A DNA stretch of 64,000 nt, taken from Siphonodentalium dalli. Its lineage: Eukaryota; Mollusca; Scaphopoda; Gadilida; Siphonodentaliidae. The translations under genes were made by a program, and so were the position numbers. This document shows positions 11,700-21,345 of the stretch, one piece after another. The stretch is taken from contig CP136063.1 in the NCBI GenBank assembly GCA_032622095.1, positions 185,113,956 to 185,177,955 on the forward strand. The letters are read 5' to 3'. Every line of letters starts with the position of its first letter. The first letter of the stretch is position 1. Under the pieces are notes generated by a model, which saw only the letters and a program-made list of their open reading frames with translations, did not search any database and was not told the DNA's origin.

Positions 11700-12475
11700 T
11701 ACGTGTATGATATGACCCTATGACCACATTTTCAGAGGGGTTAAGTCGTTTTGTCGCCTTTTTCCGTACAGACACACGAACTCAATTTATTTTTATTAGT
11801 AAAGGTTAGTGCTAATGTCACTACATGTATATATTTGCACGCGTGACACCCCGTCAACAACCCCGCCATCGCTAATGTACGTCCCTAGCCTCGGCACAGA
11901 AACTGACCAACATCCCGCGTCTGGACGTCGCCTTGATATGAATCTTGAAAGCATAATTTCGAGTTTTACTATACGAGTATAGGCTGCACTTTCAAGAATG
12001 AACAGTCCGTAGCTGCAGGTAAAATAAAGTCCATCCTGATTACGATGCGGCAAACTAACTTCATTTATATTATTCGATTAATACAAGCCATTACTCTTTT
12101 CATCATTACTATCAATAAAACACGAATTATGCATGCACGCAAGAAACAGGTCTGTTGTGACAAACGCATGGCCAAATAGCCTGTCTCTTTGAAAAGCCGA
12201 CGAAATTCCTAACAGATGTACATCGTTTAGGAATTTCGTCTGCTTTCCAAAGAGACATACGCATCGTACTCCGGTATCAGGCTATTGCTATTAGGAGGCC
12301 ATGCAGTTAGCTCGTACTGCGAGAAGCACACTCGATTAATTATCTTCATCCGGGCACTCTGAACCAACGGGGCCCGCTTCTTGGTTATATCGCAATAATC
12401 AAAGTGCCCCTTTAATCGTGGTCTCACAAGTCAATCTGTGTAGGTCATTTTTGTTAAAGTTTATTTCAAATGAGT
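11700..12475. other. Non-coding interval with one strong hairpin
   Basis: No gene is supported. The only structure seen is the inverted repeat at 12182-12257. Confidence 0.5.
12182..12257. repeat. 31-bp-arm inverted repeat (hairpin)
   Basis: Arms 12182-12212 and 12227-12257 (outer word TGTCTCTTTG, inner word GAAATTCCTAA) pair almost perfectly around a 14-base loop. This is the size of a precursor hairpin or a minimal fold-back element; no expression evidence is available. Confidence 0.8.
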
Positions 12476-12829
12476 TCACATTGAGCGCATACGTTTATCA
12501 TGCATGATTTTATTTACAAACAATTCGCTATAGTTATTTGACCATTTAACGTTGTATATAGGCACGCAAACATTACTCGCTAAATTGAAATGATTTATCG
12601 CATATGTATTGGAGCAGTAATCAGTAACGGCAGTACAATTCAGCTCGTAATTGCCGTTAATGATAACACTACCATGCGCGCGGTACATATTAGTCAATAC
12701 CCCGTGAACACATAAGCAATAAACATTCGTAGGTTGTTGGTCACATGAACAATTAACACATGGGCGAATTGGCCCGATATTTTCCAAAACGACATCACTC
12801 GAACAATAATTAGTTCATTCACACACCTT
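12476..12829 (-). other. Cys-rich open stretch downstream of ORF1, unrecognised
   Basis: About 115 codons stay open just after the ORF1 stop on the same strand, but there is no ATG near the 5' end; the first usable codon is a TTG, unlikely in an animal. The conceptual product is cysteine-rich (PCVNCSC and CLC near its start, two more cysteine pairs later), with no family recognised. It could be a decayed C-terminal piece of the element or chance. Confidence 0.2.
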
Positions 12830-14350
12830 AGCTGACTTTCCTTTCGCACTAGGTGGCGTTTGGTCACTTCGTTCTCGCTTTCTCTCGTTCCGGCTGGCGC
12901 TCTCGATTACGTTTGCAAGGTCCCTTTTCCCATCGGGGCTCAGATGTAAGCCAGACGATTCATCGGCCTTAAATTGAGCTCGTATTACGAAACCTTCCTT
13001 GTTTGTGAATAATTTCGAATTGTCAACGAACGACAATTTTGGGATTTTAAACCCGCACATAACTTTAATGTAAGAATTAACTTGTTCTGCAACTTCATTG
13101 AACAGTTGAATTTTCCATCCCCTTCCCTTTCTGGGAGGGATACTACAAACAGTGAATCTTGCATTTGTGAAAATTCCCTCCAGCTCCTGTATTCCAAAGC
13201 CGAATTTTACACTAACTGCATGTGAATCGTAGGCACTGTGCAGAATATCGTTTGTTCCTAGGTGGATAATTACATGCTTGACTTCATCTAGAATAACAGA
13301 CTCGTCCCTTTTAACGAGTTTAATGAGCTCACCAACACTACCCATGTCGGCACCAGAGTAATTGAATTTCTTCATATGCTGGTCTTTAAATTCAAGCCCG
13401 TGGCAGTTGCTCGCACCAAGCAGCACTGTGTCACACGAATCTTCATCATTTTCGTCAACATCATACACCACGTCATTCTCATCTTTGTCACTCACATCTT
13501 GTTCCACATCGATGCTGCCACTTTCATCAACATGAATGAATTCGTCGACACTCTCAGAATCACTGCAATCACTTTTGTCATCACTTTCGTCGATTTTGTC
13601 ATCTTGGTCCACCTTTCGTCGTGAATATTTTCCAAAGAACCCGTTAGTTCTTGATGATTGTCCTGGCTTGGGTCTATTATTACATAGGTTAATTTTGTGT
13701 TGATCGCTTCCGCACGCGTAACAAACTGGAGGCTCGGTACACTCGCGTGATCCGTGAGTGGTACTCTTACAATTTCGGCACGTCTGATTGATTCTTGACA
13801 TACTATCACACCTTTGTCGTGGGAAATGCAGGTCACTACAATGTTTACATTGGAGTTTGGTTTTGTCAGAGAATATTTTCAAAGTATAATCTGCATCAAT
13901 TTCAATCGTACGTGGTATCTCTGTACACTCGGAAATCTGCAGATATCTAGTCCCAGACTCGAAGTTCCACCCTGGTACCATACCACGCTTATAACTCCCT
14001 TCAACCACTTTTCCAAACTTTTCGAATATGCCCACACACTCATTGTCAGATAACTCAAACGGGGCATCCTTGATTGTGACAAACACACCAGAATTTTCTG
14101 CATTCTGCAGTTTCACGAATCTTCCAAAAAGTGTTATACCCTTGTCTATCAGTTTGCTTTTCACATTGGAGTTTTTGGCCGTTATGAAACATGCCTTCTC
14201 AGTTATTTGTATACCTGCTAATGAGTCATTGAGGTTATTAATAACGGCGCTTAGTGCGTCGATGACATCTTCATGGTTTAGTCTATTATTTACACGGTAC
14301 CTGTTTCGGTCGAAACTAACTGTCAGATCCCTTTTAATTTTGCTGGACAT
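12815..14350 (-). CDS. LINE-type ORF1 protein: RRM-like region, CCHC knuckles, SGNH esterase
   Basis: This intact 511-residue frame resembles the ORF1 proteins of CR1/L2-like retrotransposons, which bind element RNA and in some families carry an esterase. Order: an N-terminal RRM-like region (about 60-160, with VTIKDAPFELSD and a FEKFGKV segment). Then three zinc-knuckle-like units: C168-C171-H175-C181, then the canonical CX2CX4HX4C knuckles C191-C194-H199-C204 and C210-C213-H218-C223. Next is an acidic linker (about 250-306). Last is an SGNH hydrolase with LGASN (S314), GADMG (333-337), HLGTND (N367) and GLHLSPDG (H469), so the catalytic Ser, Asn and His are all present. The C-terminus is basic. 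The ATG at 14350 is followed by an uninterrupted frame. The lack of any lesion suggests youth, yet no endonuclease/RT frame follows for 9 kb; the LINE at 568-3784 may be an unrelated family. A domesticated gene is an alternative. Confidence 0.8.
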   Translation of the reverse strand: MSSKIKRDLTVSFDRNRYRVNNRLNHEDVIDALSAVINNLNDSLAGIQITEKACFITAKNSNVKSKLIDKGITLFGRFVKLQNAENSGVFVTIKDAPFELSDNECVGIFEKFGKVVEGSYKRGMVPGWNFESGTRYLQISECTEIPRTIEIDADYTLKIFSDKTKLQCKHCSDLHFPRQRCDSMSRINQTCRNCKSTTHGSRECTEPPVCYACGSDQHKINLCNNRPKPGQSSRTNGFFGKYSRRKVDQDDKIDESDDKSDCSDSESVDEFIHVDESGSIDVEQDVSDKDENDVVYDVDENDEDSCDTVLLGASNCHGLEFKDQHMKKFNYSGADMGSVGELIKLVKRDESVILDEVKHVIIHLGTNDILHSAYDSHAVSVKFGFGIQELEGIFTNARFTVCSIPPRKGRGWKIQLFNEVAEQVNSYIKVMCGFKIPKLSFVDNSKLFTNKEGFVIRAQFKADESSGLHLSPDGKRDLANVIESASRNERKRERSDQTPPSAKGKSAKVCE

Positions 14351-14962
14351 CTTGTCGGATACTTCCTACAGTAATCATATATGAAATCACAGTCGATCAC
14401 ACATAAATAAACGTTGTTTCCATCGAATATGAATTATATCTTAGACGCATCACGGGCGACGATTCGTCTGGATTGGACGCAGATTCGTCTGTGGTGCATC
14501 TGACATGGATCTAATTGTTTCATACGTCGTTTGAAACGGGAGAGTGGCTAAAATGCAAGCTTGGCAGTTTTTAAGGCAGATGACTAAAAGACAAGCTTGG
14601 CGGTTTTAAATTTGTTTAAAGCCTTCTAAACGCTGTTTTCGCGTGAATTATGCGGGAATAGCACCAGTTAATTACTTATAGACCATTTTACAGATAGCGA
14701 GAATGATGCATTGTGGGCCAGAAAGTATCCAAACAAAGCCACGTGCTTTACGGCCGCGTGCATTTACTATGGGGGATTTAGGGTGGGTCTATAAAACTAA
14801 TTATAACTTTGGTATCTGTCATAGTTTACGCGAGAAATTTTAAACACATATCAGGGACATGTATCCCTTCTAGAATGTTCAAAAACATTTCCAGTTGCTT
14901 GTCGTATTTTAATTGATTTTATGCGATGAAATAATGCGAAAATTCAGAAAATTGCACTAATT
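14351..14962. other. Non-coding interval upstream of ORF1
   Basis: No gene is recognised. If ORF1 is transcribed from its own 5' UTR, that UTR lies here. A short imperfect duplication around CAAGCTTGG(C)(A/G)GTTTT occurs at about 14550-14610. Confidence 0.4.
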
Positions 14963-15167
14963 TCTCAATATTTTGCGGTTTTAGTAAACGCCTGATAAAA
15001 GTCGTTCTATTGGGAATTTTTACACCAAATTTTCAGAGAATATAGAGTAAACACAGTACTATCGGAATATCATAAAGGAGTTCTGTGCATTTGGTATTAA
15101 TTAACCCTCAGACTGCTGAAGCTGCCGTCAATAAATTTGCTTTTTCGTGTTCGACGAAAATGAAACT
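14963..15167. repeat. Inverted repeat A, left arm
   Basis: This arm (outer TCTCAATATTTTGCGGTTTT, inner ACGAAAATGAAACT) is the reverse complement of 17618-17838 with moderate divergence. It carries AGTAAACACAGTACTATCGG and GGAGTTCTGTGCATTTG blocks. The pair would bound about 2.9 kb if it were a simple element, but its right partner lies inside another inverted repeat (B). Confidence 0.85.
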
Positions 15168-15573
15168 TGTCTGTTTAAAGGTCCCATTTCGTGTCGAATG
15201 GTGATAGAATCTCCATTTGTCAAGTTCATGGATAAATTACATTACACTTAATCGGCTTATGTCCGCGGCCATAAACCTGTGTTTTTATAACAATTTATTT
15301 GAGACTAACTGTTGCGCGCATACGCAGCAGTCTGCATTTATCAGTTGAAGTTAATAATCGTGAAGCCTGTGTAACAAATGTTCAAATACAACAGGGGGAG
15401 GGCGGGAAAAAACTGCGGGACACAACGTACCGGGGGTGGGGGGGGTACCTAGGCGTCAAAAATTTACACGTAAATTTTTTCCTTATTCATTTAGGGGGGG
15501 GGGGTGTCGGAAAATATTTGCATGTAATTTTTTTCCAAATATGTATTTTCAGACTCACAACTTCAATTTTCTC
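15168..15573. other. Non-coding, G-rich patches
   Basis: No gene is recognised. G runs occur near 15390-15450 and 15493-15503, in a setting like the G-tract elements at 16110-16275 and 25770-25905. Confidence 0.4.
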
Positions 15574-15903
15574 TCATTTTATAGAATATGGATTAACCTT
15601 AATATCCAAATCATATATACATGAGTAGTACAATCCACCTAAAACAATTTTGGATAACCACTGTCTTGGTTTACATGTGATATTGACCCCATTAACCCTC
15701 TTAATAATGCCGACTATGTCAGTGTCTACCAGTCGAATGCAGATTTCTACCCTGCGATCGCTTATCTGGCAAATTTTTACTGCAGAACTATCCCATGTAT
15801 TAAACAATTTCTCCTCCAATGGTATCAGAAAACAGTTATCTGCTGGTATCTCACTCATCTCATTTGCATCTTTTTCAAAGTCGAGGTAATGACTAGTTGT
15901 CAT
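15574..15903 (-). CDS. Unrecognised 109-residue open frame, possible exon
   Basis: The product starts MTTSHYLDFEKD and has normal protein composition, with a middle of alternating hydrophobic and charged residues (VKICQISDRRVEICIRL) and no low complexity. I do not recognise a family. The ATG at 15903 is preceded by AAAAA. It lies on the same strand as, and downstream of, the THAP exon at 17252-17310, so it could be a later exon of one spliced element gene; no acceptor site was established. It may equally be chance. Confidence 0.3.
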   Translation of the reverse strand: MTTSHYLDFEKDANEMSEIPADNCFLIPLEEKLFNTWDSSAVKICQISDRRVEICIRLVDTDIVGIIKRVNGVNITCKPRQWLSKIVLGGLYYSCIYDLDIKVNPYSIK

Positions 15904-16109
15904 TTTTTAAAGTGCATACAAAGCGTTGCGATCACCAATATACATGTTTGTACATGTCATGACATCACGAGGTACAAATCTGCGTTCTACTGGTAGACAA
16001 TGATCATTTTAGTCATAATAATCTAAACTAAGTTACCAAGCACCTTCTCGTGAATTGTATGCTCCGGTGTTTTTTTCGGTTTCCGGTCAAACCGAGTTGT
16101 TGTCCGGCT

Positions 16110-16275
16110 GGGGTAGATTTGATTTTTCTGGGGGGGGGGGGGGGGGGGGGCAAATGGTCAGTGGAAAAAAAACTGCAGTTTTTGCTGTTTTGGGGGGGGG
16201 GGGTACCCAAACCGAAGAAAACAGTTTTTTCCACCCTGTGTCTGCAGTTTTTTTTCCGCCCCCCCCCCCCCCCCG
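16110..16275. repeat. G/C homopolymer-bounded element
   Basis: A 21-base G run (16130-16150), a 12-base G run (16192-16203) and a 16-base C run (16259-16274) enclose CAGTTTTT/AAAACTG-type complementary pieces. Together they form a rough palindrome (CTGCAGTTTTT at 16172-16182, CTGCAGTTTTTTTT at 16242-16255). Long frames here are products of the homopolymers. Similar architecture occurs at 25770-25905. Confidence 0.65.
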
Positions 16276-16299
16276 CCCTGAATACAACGGGAAAAACAA

Positions 16300-16438
16300 T
16301 ACGTAAAATAAATAGCGTGACCAATGAGCATTCACAAAACAATATACATCAGTTTTGAAAACGAGTGAAAATGATTATAAATGAAAACGCTCTTTATCGT
16401 GTACCGTACCCGCGCTTTTGCGCAAGAAGGTTTTTAAT
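16300..16438. repeat. Inverted repeat B, left arm
   Basis: The outer words TACGTAAAATAAATA and GTGACCAATGAGCATTCACA and the inner GCGCAAGAAGGTTTTTAAT are the reverse complement of 17841-17963 at high identity. It contains an internal GCGCTTTTGCGC palindrome. The B arms would enclose a unit of about 1.66 kb holding the SAP-like fragment, the THAP exon and arm A'. Confidence 0.9.
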
Positions 16439-16728
16439 GGACGCAATCATTGGATTTTGTTCTAGGCTAAAAAAAACAAACAATACAAAATGTGTTCCTC
16501 TTTTGAAAGTTGACGTAAAACATCACGGGTGTTGTTACAGTCTATTGTGATTCTTTGGTGAGCACGCAGTGAACACAAGTCATACTTTGCCAAATTCATG
16601 CCGTATATCACACATGTTTAGTATACCGGTATATGACACGTCGTCACTTTCGGTGAATTGTTGAAACACAAGTGAGAACATATAACGGAAGTTTTGTGGG
16701 GTATATAAAATAGAAGCATGGCCAGTTG

Positions 16729-17020
16729 ATGTACAGACAGCGAACTAAAAACCTCCCTAAACGACCGTGGTGTTCCATCAACTAGACGAAAAAAGATGAG
16801 AAAGTGCAGCTAGCCGAGTTGGCACACAAACAGAAATTTCCAGTTATTCAGTCGGCAGATGATCAACAGAAAACGGTTAATACCCAAAAAGCGAAGTTGT
16901 TATGCCTGGAGTTTTTGTTGTCTCTTAATAAATGCTCAGATTCTACATACAACGAAGATGTGAAATTCAAGATTTTTCGCCAGATAGATCCAAAGAAATA
17001 CTTTGTTGAAATCTCTTGCC
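16729..17020 (+). pseudogene. Frameshifted fragment with SAP-like motif
   Basis: From about 16737 one frame reads DSELKTSLNDRGVPSTRRKK. After a one-base phase change near 16795, another continues DEKVQLAELAHKQKFPV and then an open stretch to about 17020. Together they match a SAP-like helix-turn-helix pattern (leucine helix, RGVP turn, basic residues, second helix). Such a domain sits at the N-terminus of many element-borne nucleases and YqaJ-type proteins, but no nuclease motif is visible here. The frame stays open to 17211, though its tail looks non-coding. Confidence 0.4.
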
Positions 17021-17251
17021 ATATTTTGCTGTATTTGTGCAAAACGTGCATCTCCATCTTAACACATCGATGTAGATTGAAAACGACATATTTGCGGTCA
17101 TGTAATGATAACATAAACGCTCTTTATTGGTTCCGTTTTATATGGTATAAAATGACCTTCCGAATTACTCGAAACTTGAAAGTTTTTTGTAGGAAATCAA
17201 TAAACATATAGTACATGTACGAATATTCATATCAAATTAAATAATACTCAC

Positions 17252-17310
17252 GTTTCTGGGTTACGTCGGTCATTATTGCAACCGAAAACTGCACAGCGAT
17301 TTGAAGGCAT
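17252..17310 (-). CDS. Partial exon: N-terminus of a THAP zinc-finger protein
   Basis: The minus-strand ATG at 17310 encodes MPSNRCAVFGCNNDRRNPET. This matches the start of THAP domains: a short lead, Cys, three residues, Gly-Cys, then Asn. The coding part ends at a textbook donor, AAAC|GTGAGTATT, at 17252/17251, so the rest of the C2CH domain should lie in a later exon at lower coordinates; I could not find it. A TATATA box on the minus strand lies at about 17464-17470, some 155 bp upstream. THAP domains occur in host regulators and in P-element and Kolobok transposases. The position between inverted repeats favours a transposase. Confidence 0.5.
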
Positions 17311-17617
17311 TTTCAATTTATGATTTTGTAAGGGTAGTAGATGGGCTCGAAGCGAAGTGATTTTGTTGAATGAGAGTAGAAGGGTGCGAAGCGCCCGGGA
17401 TGGTCGAAAAGATCGAGAGATATTCTCCTTCACCCCGGTGATTTTGTTCTCCAAACCAAGTCGCATATATAGCAGGCAGTGGCGGCATTTTCAGACAACT
17501 TTTGAAGAAACCCTAGCATGGATTAGGTTCAACATGTCACAATAGACATGAAATAGTATCACCTCGCCCTCTCACATGCTTCAGTTGTCAGTTAAAACAT
17601 GAAGTTTTTCATAAAAC

Positions 17618-17838
17618 AGTTTCATTTTCGTGAAACGCATGCGAAGCCAGATGTGCGAAGAGAGAATTTATTAACGGCAGCTTCGGCAGTCTGAGGGGTA
17701 ATTAATCCCAAATGCACGGAACTCCTTTGCGATATTCCGATAGTACTGTGTTTACTCTATATTCTCTAAAAATTTGGTGTAAAAGTTCCCAATAGAACGA
17801 CTTTTATCAGCGTTTACTAAAACCGCAAAATATTGAGA
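17618..17838. repeat. Inverted repeat A, right arm (A')
   Basis: Reverse complement of 14963-15167. It ends two bases before arm B' begins, giving the unusual order A - B - A' - B'. Confidence 0.85.
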
Positions 17839-17840
17839 AT

Positions 17841-17963
17841 ATTAAAAACCTTCTTGCGCAAAAGCGCCGGTACACGATAAAGAGCGTTTTCATTTATAAT
17901 CGTTTTCAAAACTGATGTATATTGTTTTGTGAATGCTCATTGGTCACGTTATTTATTTTACGT
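17841..17963. repeat. Inverted repeat B, right arm (B')
   Basis: Reverse complement of 16300-16438, lacking about 15 internal bases. Satellite sequence in minus orientation starts about 17 bp beyond it. Confidence 0.9.
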
Positions 17964-17979
17964 AGTTTTTTTTAGGTCC

Positions 17980-19275
17980 GTGAAGTTGGATCGAAGTTCG
18001 AAGTTCGAAATTCGGTGGAGATTCGCGTGAAGTTGGATCGAAGTTCGAAGTTCGAAATTCGGTGGAGATTCGACCCCCACTTTTTTTTGCATCAAGTGCG
18101 TTGTTGTGTTCCAATTCGTGCTCCCCTGCTCGAATTTTGGGTCAAACGTGATTTTTTTCACTTTTTCTGAGATACTGCTGGACTTAGAAAATTTAGGCAA
18201 TTTCGCCTTCAATATTAAGGTGCCGAAGGGAAGTGGCACTGTTTATGGCTGGATCGGACTGAAACTTGGCAGTTTTGATACTTTCCATCAGAGAATCTAG
18301 CAAGTTAACGCTCAGCTTCGAGAAATTACTCGATCTATAGGTTTGAATTTCAATCTGAGCGTTCGAAATTCGGTGGAGATTCGTTCGAAATTCAGATTGA
18401 AATTCGACCCCCACTTTTTTGTGCCTTAAGTTCATTGTTGTGTTCCAATTCGTGCTCCCCTGCTCGAATTTTGGGTCCAAAGTGATTTTTTTCACTTTTT
18501 CTGAGATATTGCTGGACTTATAAAATTTAGGCACGGCGCTGGACTTAGAAAATTTAGCCTTCAATATTAAGGTGCCGAAGGGAAGTGGCATTGTTTATGG
18601 CTGGATTGAGCTGAAATTTGGTATGTTTGATACTTTCCATAAGAGAATCAAGCAAACTAACGCTCAGCTTCGAGAAATTACTCGATCTATAGGTTTGAAT
18701 TTCAATCTGAGCGTTCGAAATTCGGTGGATATTCGTTCGAAGTTCGAAATTCAGATTGAAATTCAACCCCCACTTTTTTTTGCCCCAACTTCGTTGTTGT
18801 GGTCCAATTCGTGCTCCACTGTTCGAAATTTTGGTCAAAAGTTATTTTTATCACTTTTTCTGAGATACTGTTGGACTTATAAAATTTAGGCACGGCGCTG
18901 GACTTAGAACATTTCGCCTTCAATATTAAGGTGCCGAAGGGAAGTGGCACTGTTTATGGCTGGATCGGACTGAAACTTGGCAGTTTTGATACTTTCCATC
19001 AGAGAATCTAGCAAGTTAACGCTCAGCTTCGAGAAATTACTCGATCTATAGGTTTGAATTTCAATCTGAGCGTTCGAAATTCGGTGGAGATTCGTTCGAA
19101 ATTCAGATTGAAATTCGACCCCCACTTTTTTGTGCCTTAAGTTCATTGTTGTGTTCCAATTCGTGCTCCCCTGCTCGAATTTTGGGTCCAAAGTGATTTT
19201 TTTCACTTTTTCTGAGATATTGCTGGACTTATAAAATTTAGGCACGGCGCTGGACTTAGAAAATTTAGCCTTCAA
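17980..19275 (-). repeat. Detached satellite tract, about four monomers, inverted
   Basis: These are the monomers of the main array (31.4-64 kb) in opposite orientation. Spacings of about 352, 359 and 352 bp show both length classes. The outer left end has a 47-bp tandem duplication (17980-18072) at a truncated monomer. The monomer at about 18560-18700 carries a distinctive variant (TTGTTTATGGCTGGATTGAG, and AAGAGAATCAAGCAAACTAA) shared with the first, edge monomer of the main array (31500-31580). The tract ends abruptly inside a monomer at 19275. Confidence 0.95.
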
Positions 19276-19660
19276 AGAAGAATAGGGGGCTCCTTAGTGT
19301 CACATCTAAAAATAGAATCTTTGGGTCTAAAATTGGTTGTGGGTGTCTCGTTCGCCTCACTTCTCAAAATAGAATCTTTGGGTCTAAAAATTGTTTGAGG
19401 GTAAAATTGTTCGAGGATAAAATTGGTTGTACTAAAATATTCCAAATTATCAAAAACCCAAAAAAAAAATTTCCAAACTTCCAAATTATCAAAACCCCAA
19501 AATTTCAAAACTTCAAATATTTCTAATCTTCCAAAAATTTCAAATCTTTCAAAAATTTCAAATCTTCCAAAAATTTCCAAACTTCCAAAAAATTTCAAAA
19601 CCCCAAAACTTCCAAAAGAAAAAATTTCAAAACCCCCAAAATTATTTCTCTAAAAAAAAA
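19276..19660. repeat. Low-complexity CCAAAATTTC/CTTCCAAAA tract with TCTAAAAATAGAATC leader
   Basis: TCTAAAAATAGAATCTTTGG occurs near 19304, with a shorter copy (CAAAATAGAATCTTTGG) near 19367, followed by a drifting A-rich repeat built from TTTCAAA and CTTCCAAA. The same leader plus A-rich repeat recurs in direct orientation at about 23910-24035, so the two bracket the Polinton-like segment. Frames here (for example a repetitive lysine/serine/proline product) are not genes. Confidence 0.8.
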
Positions 19661-20443
19661 GTTTAAATAAAAAATTTATAACGAGTTTTCGGTTTCTGAG
19701 AATCTCGATATTAAAAAATGTCGAATGTTAAATTATTTGCGCGTAATATCTTTCGTTATTTTTTTTGTTCAAATATTTTTCATGAAATTATTAATCGATG
19801 TTTAGAAATAGCTTTATTGGACATTGTGACCATCGATATGAATGCATACATTCCAGTGTTTATCGGACGCAGTTCATACATATATAATTGTCATACCTGA
19901 AAATAGACACCATTACTCTTACATAAATAATAAAGAGCGTTTATTCTTTACACTCTCTCTATCCCAGATGAAGTTATTGAGTATATGACAGGTGTGTATT
20001 ATCGTGAATTATTGGAAGTATTGAGATGTACTATGTTGAATCACGAGTGGACGAAAAGGGTAATGTGAAATTACAACCCCCAGAATGAATTGTCATATTC
20101 GATGGAACATATTTTCAAGTATGTACACACGACATTGTGGGTAACAATGTGTCTTTCACACCTTGCTTTACCAAATGAATTCTATTATATTCCCGTTCAC
20201 AATTATATGCCATTCAGAAAACATATCGATTTAATGTCTGAGCAGTATTAGTTGTTTAACGGGTTAGTATCAATTAAGGTTGATAAACTGTGTCATTGTT
20301 AGCATTAACACGATAATTAGTTATCCAAAAAATGCATACATAATACGTCCAGGTCACTCAATGATAGAAATTGCTTCGGTGTCATTGTTATAACAACATT
20401 ACGTAATAACCACTTATCGCCCCACATTCATACTTACGCTTTG
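19661..20443. other. Mostly non-coding; short protein-like remnants
   Basis: A 60-codon frame at 19718-19900 (+) is unrecognised. From about 19970 to 20072 (+) a frame reads PDEVIEYMTGVYYRELLEVL and onward to a stop, with protein-like composition. Two further short stretches at 20090-20250 also look formerly coding. No family could be assigned. Confidence 0.3.
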
Positions 20444-20647
20444 GACATTTTATCAGTTTATCACGTGATCACTAAATGTGGCAATCGGGTATCCTCCGAT
20501 GCCTGCAATATATTATTTATAATAATTGGACTCATTGATCTCACGTGAATAATACTCTTAGTTGTTCCAATAAAATAGTTATCAAATTCGATCACCAATA
20601 GATTTGACTGTGGAATGTAATGACCTTTAACTTATTTATCGATCTAA
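20444..20647. repeat. Direct repeat R1, copy 1
   Basis: About 204 bp starting TTTTATCAGTTTATCACGTG and ending TTTATCGATCTA recurs almost unchanged at 21736-21940. In this copy it runs directly into R2. Confidence 0.9.
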
Positions 20648-20935
20648 AGGGACACTCATTATGAATGAATGTTAACAATACAAGCGCACGAATGAAGAGC
20701 GTTGAACATATACGAAATTACTACACGAATGAATTGAACCTTGAAATTTATATTTCACATCTTACCAACAACAGCTACAGACATAATCATAGTATTATAC
20801 TGTCTTGCATGTACACACGCTATGACATCATTAAAGGTGGACAATCCACTCACGGTGTGACAACAGATACGGACATAGGCATAGTGTTATACAGTCTTCT
20901 ATGTACCCACGCTATGACACCATTAACGTACATTG
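20648..20935. repeat. Direct repeat R2, copy 1
   Basis: It begins AAGGGACACTCATTATGAAT and contains GAAGAGCGTTGAACATATAC and an internally duplicated TATGTAC(A/C)CACGCTATGACA module. Another full copy is at 22338-22620 and a partial one at 22096-22250. Confidence 0.9.
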
Positions 20936-20976
20936 GATGTTAGGTCTATGACTCTTGAGTATGCACCAATCAATGA

Positions 20977-21345
20977 GCAAATGAGCAAAAAAATGAGCAA
21001 ATGAGCAAAAAAATGAGCAAATGAGCAAGAAAATGAGCAAATGAGCAAGAAAATGAGCAAATGAGCAAGAAAATGAGCAAATGAGCAATAAAAATGAGCA
21101 AATGAGCAAAAAAATGAGCAAATGAGCAAGAAAATGAGCAAATGAGCAAGAAAATGAGCAAATGAGCAATAAAAATGAGCAAATGAGCAAGAAAATGAGC
21201 AAAAAAATGAGCAAATGAGCAAAAAAAATAGCAAATGAGTAAAAAAAATAAGCAAATGAGCAAAAAAATGAGCAAATGAGCAATAAAAATGAGCAAATGA
21301 GCAAAAAAATGAGCAAAAAAATGAGCAAATGAGCAAAAAAATGAG
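20977..21345. repeat. TGAGCAAA-type minisatellite
   Basis: About 370 bp of AAATGAGC units with A(A/G)AAA or TAAAA spacers, grouped in an irregular 16-18-bp period. All reading frames through it (hydrophobic LLICSF repeats on the minus strand) are artefacts of the repeat. Confidence 0.95.

Noticed and set aside
508-14350. One LINE with ORF1 at 12.8-14.4 kb and ORF2 at 0.5-3.8 kb
   Set aside because: Same strand and correct order, but 9 kb of unrelated repeats lie between and no continuous element sequence joins them. Kept as separate elements.
16028-16358. Overlapping poly-Gly and poly-Pro frames
   Set aside because: They are read through long G and C homopolymers on both strands and have no domain.
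19272-19653. Frames with EIFGRFEIF or KISNLPKISK repeats
   Set aside because: Low-complexity A/T-rich tract; not a coding repeat protein.
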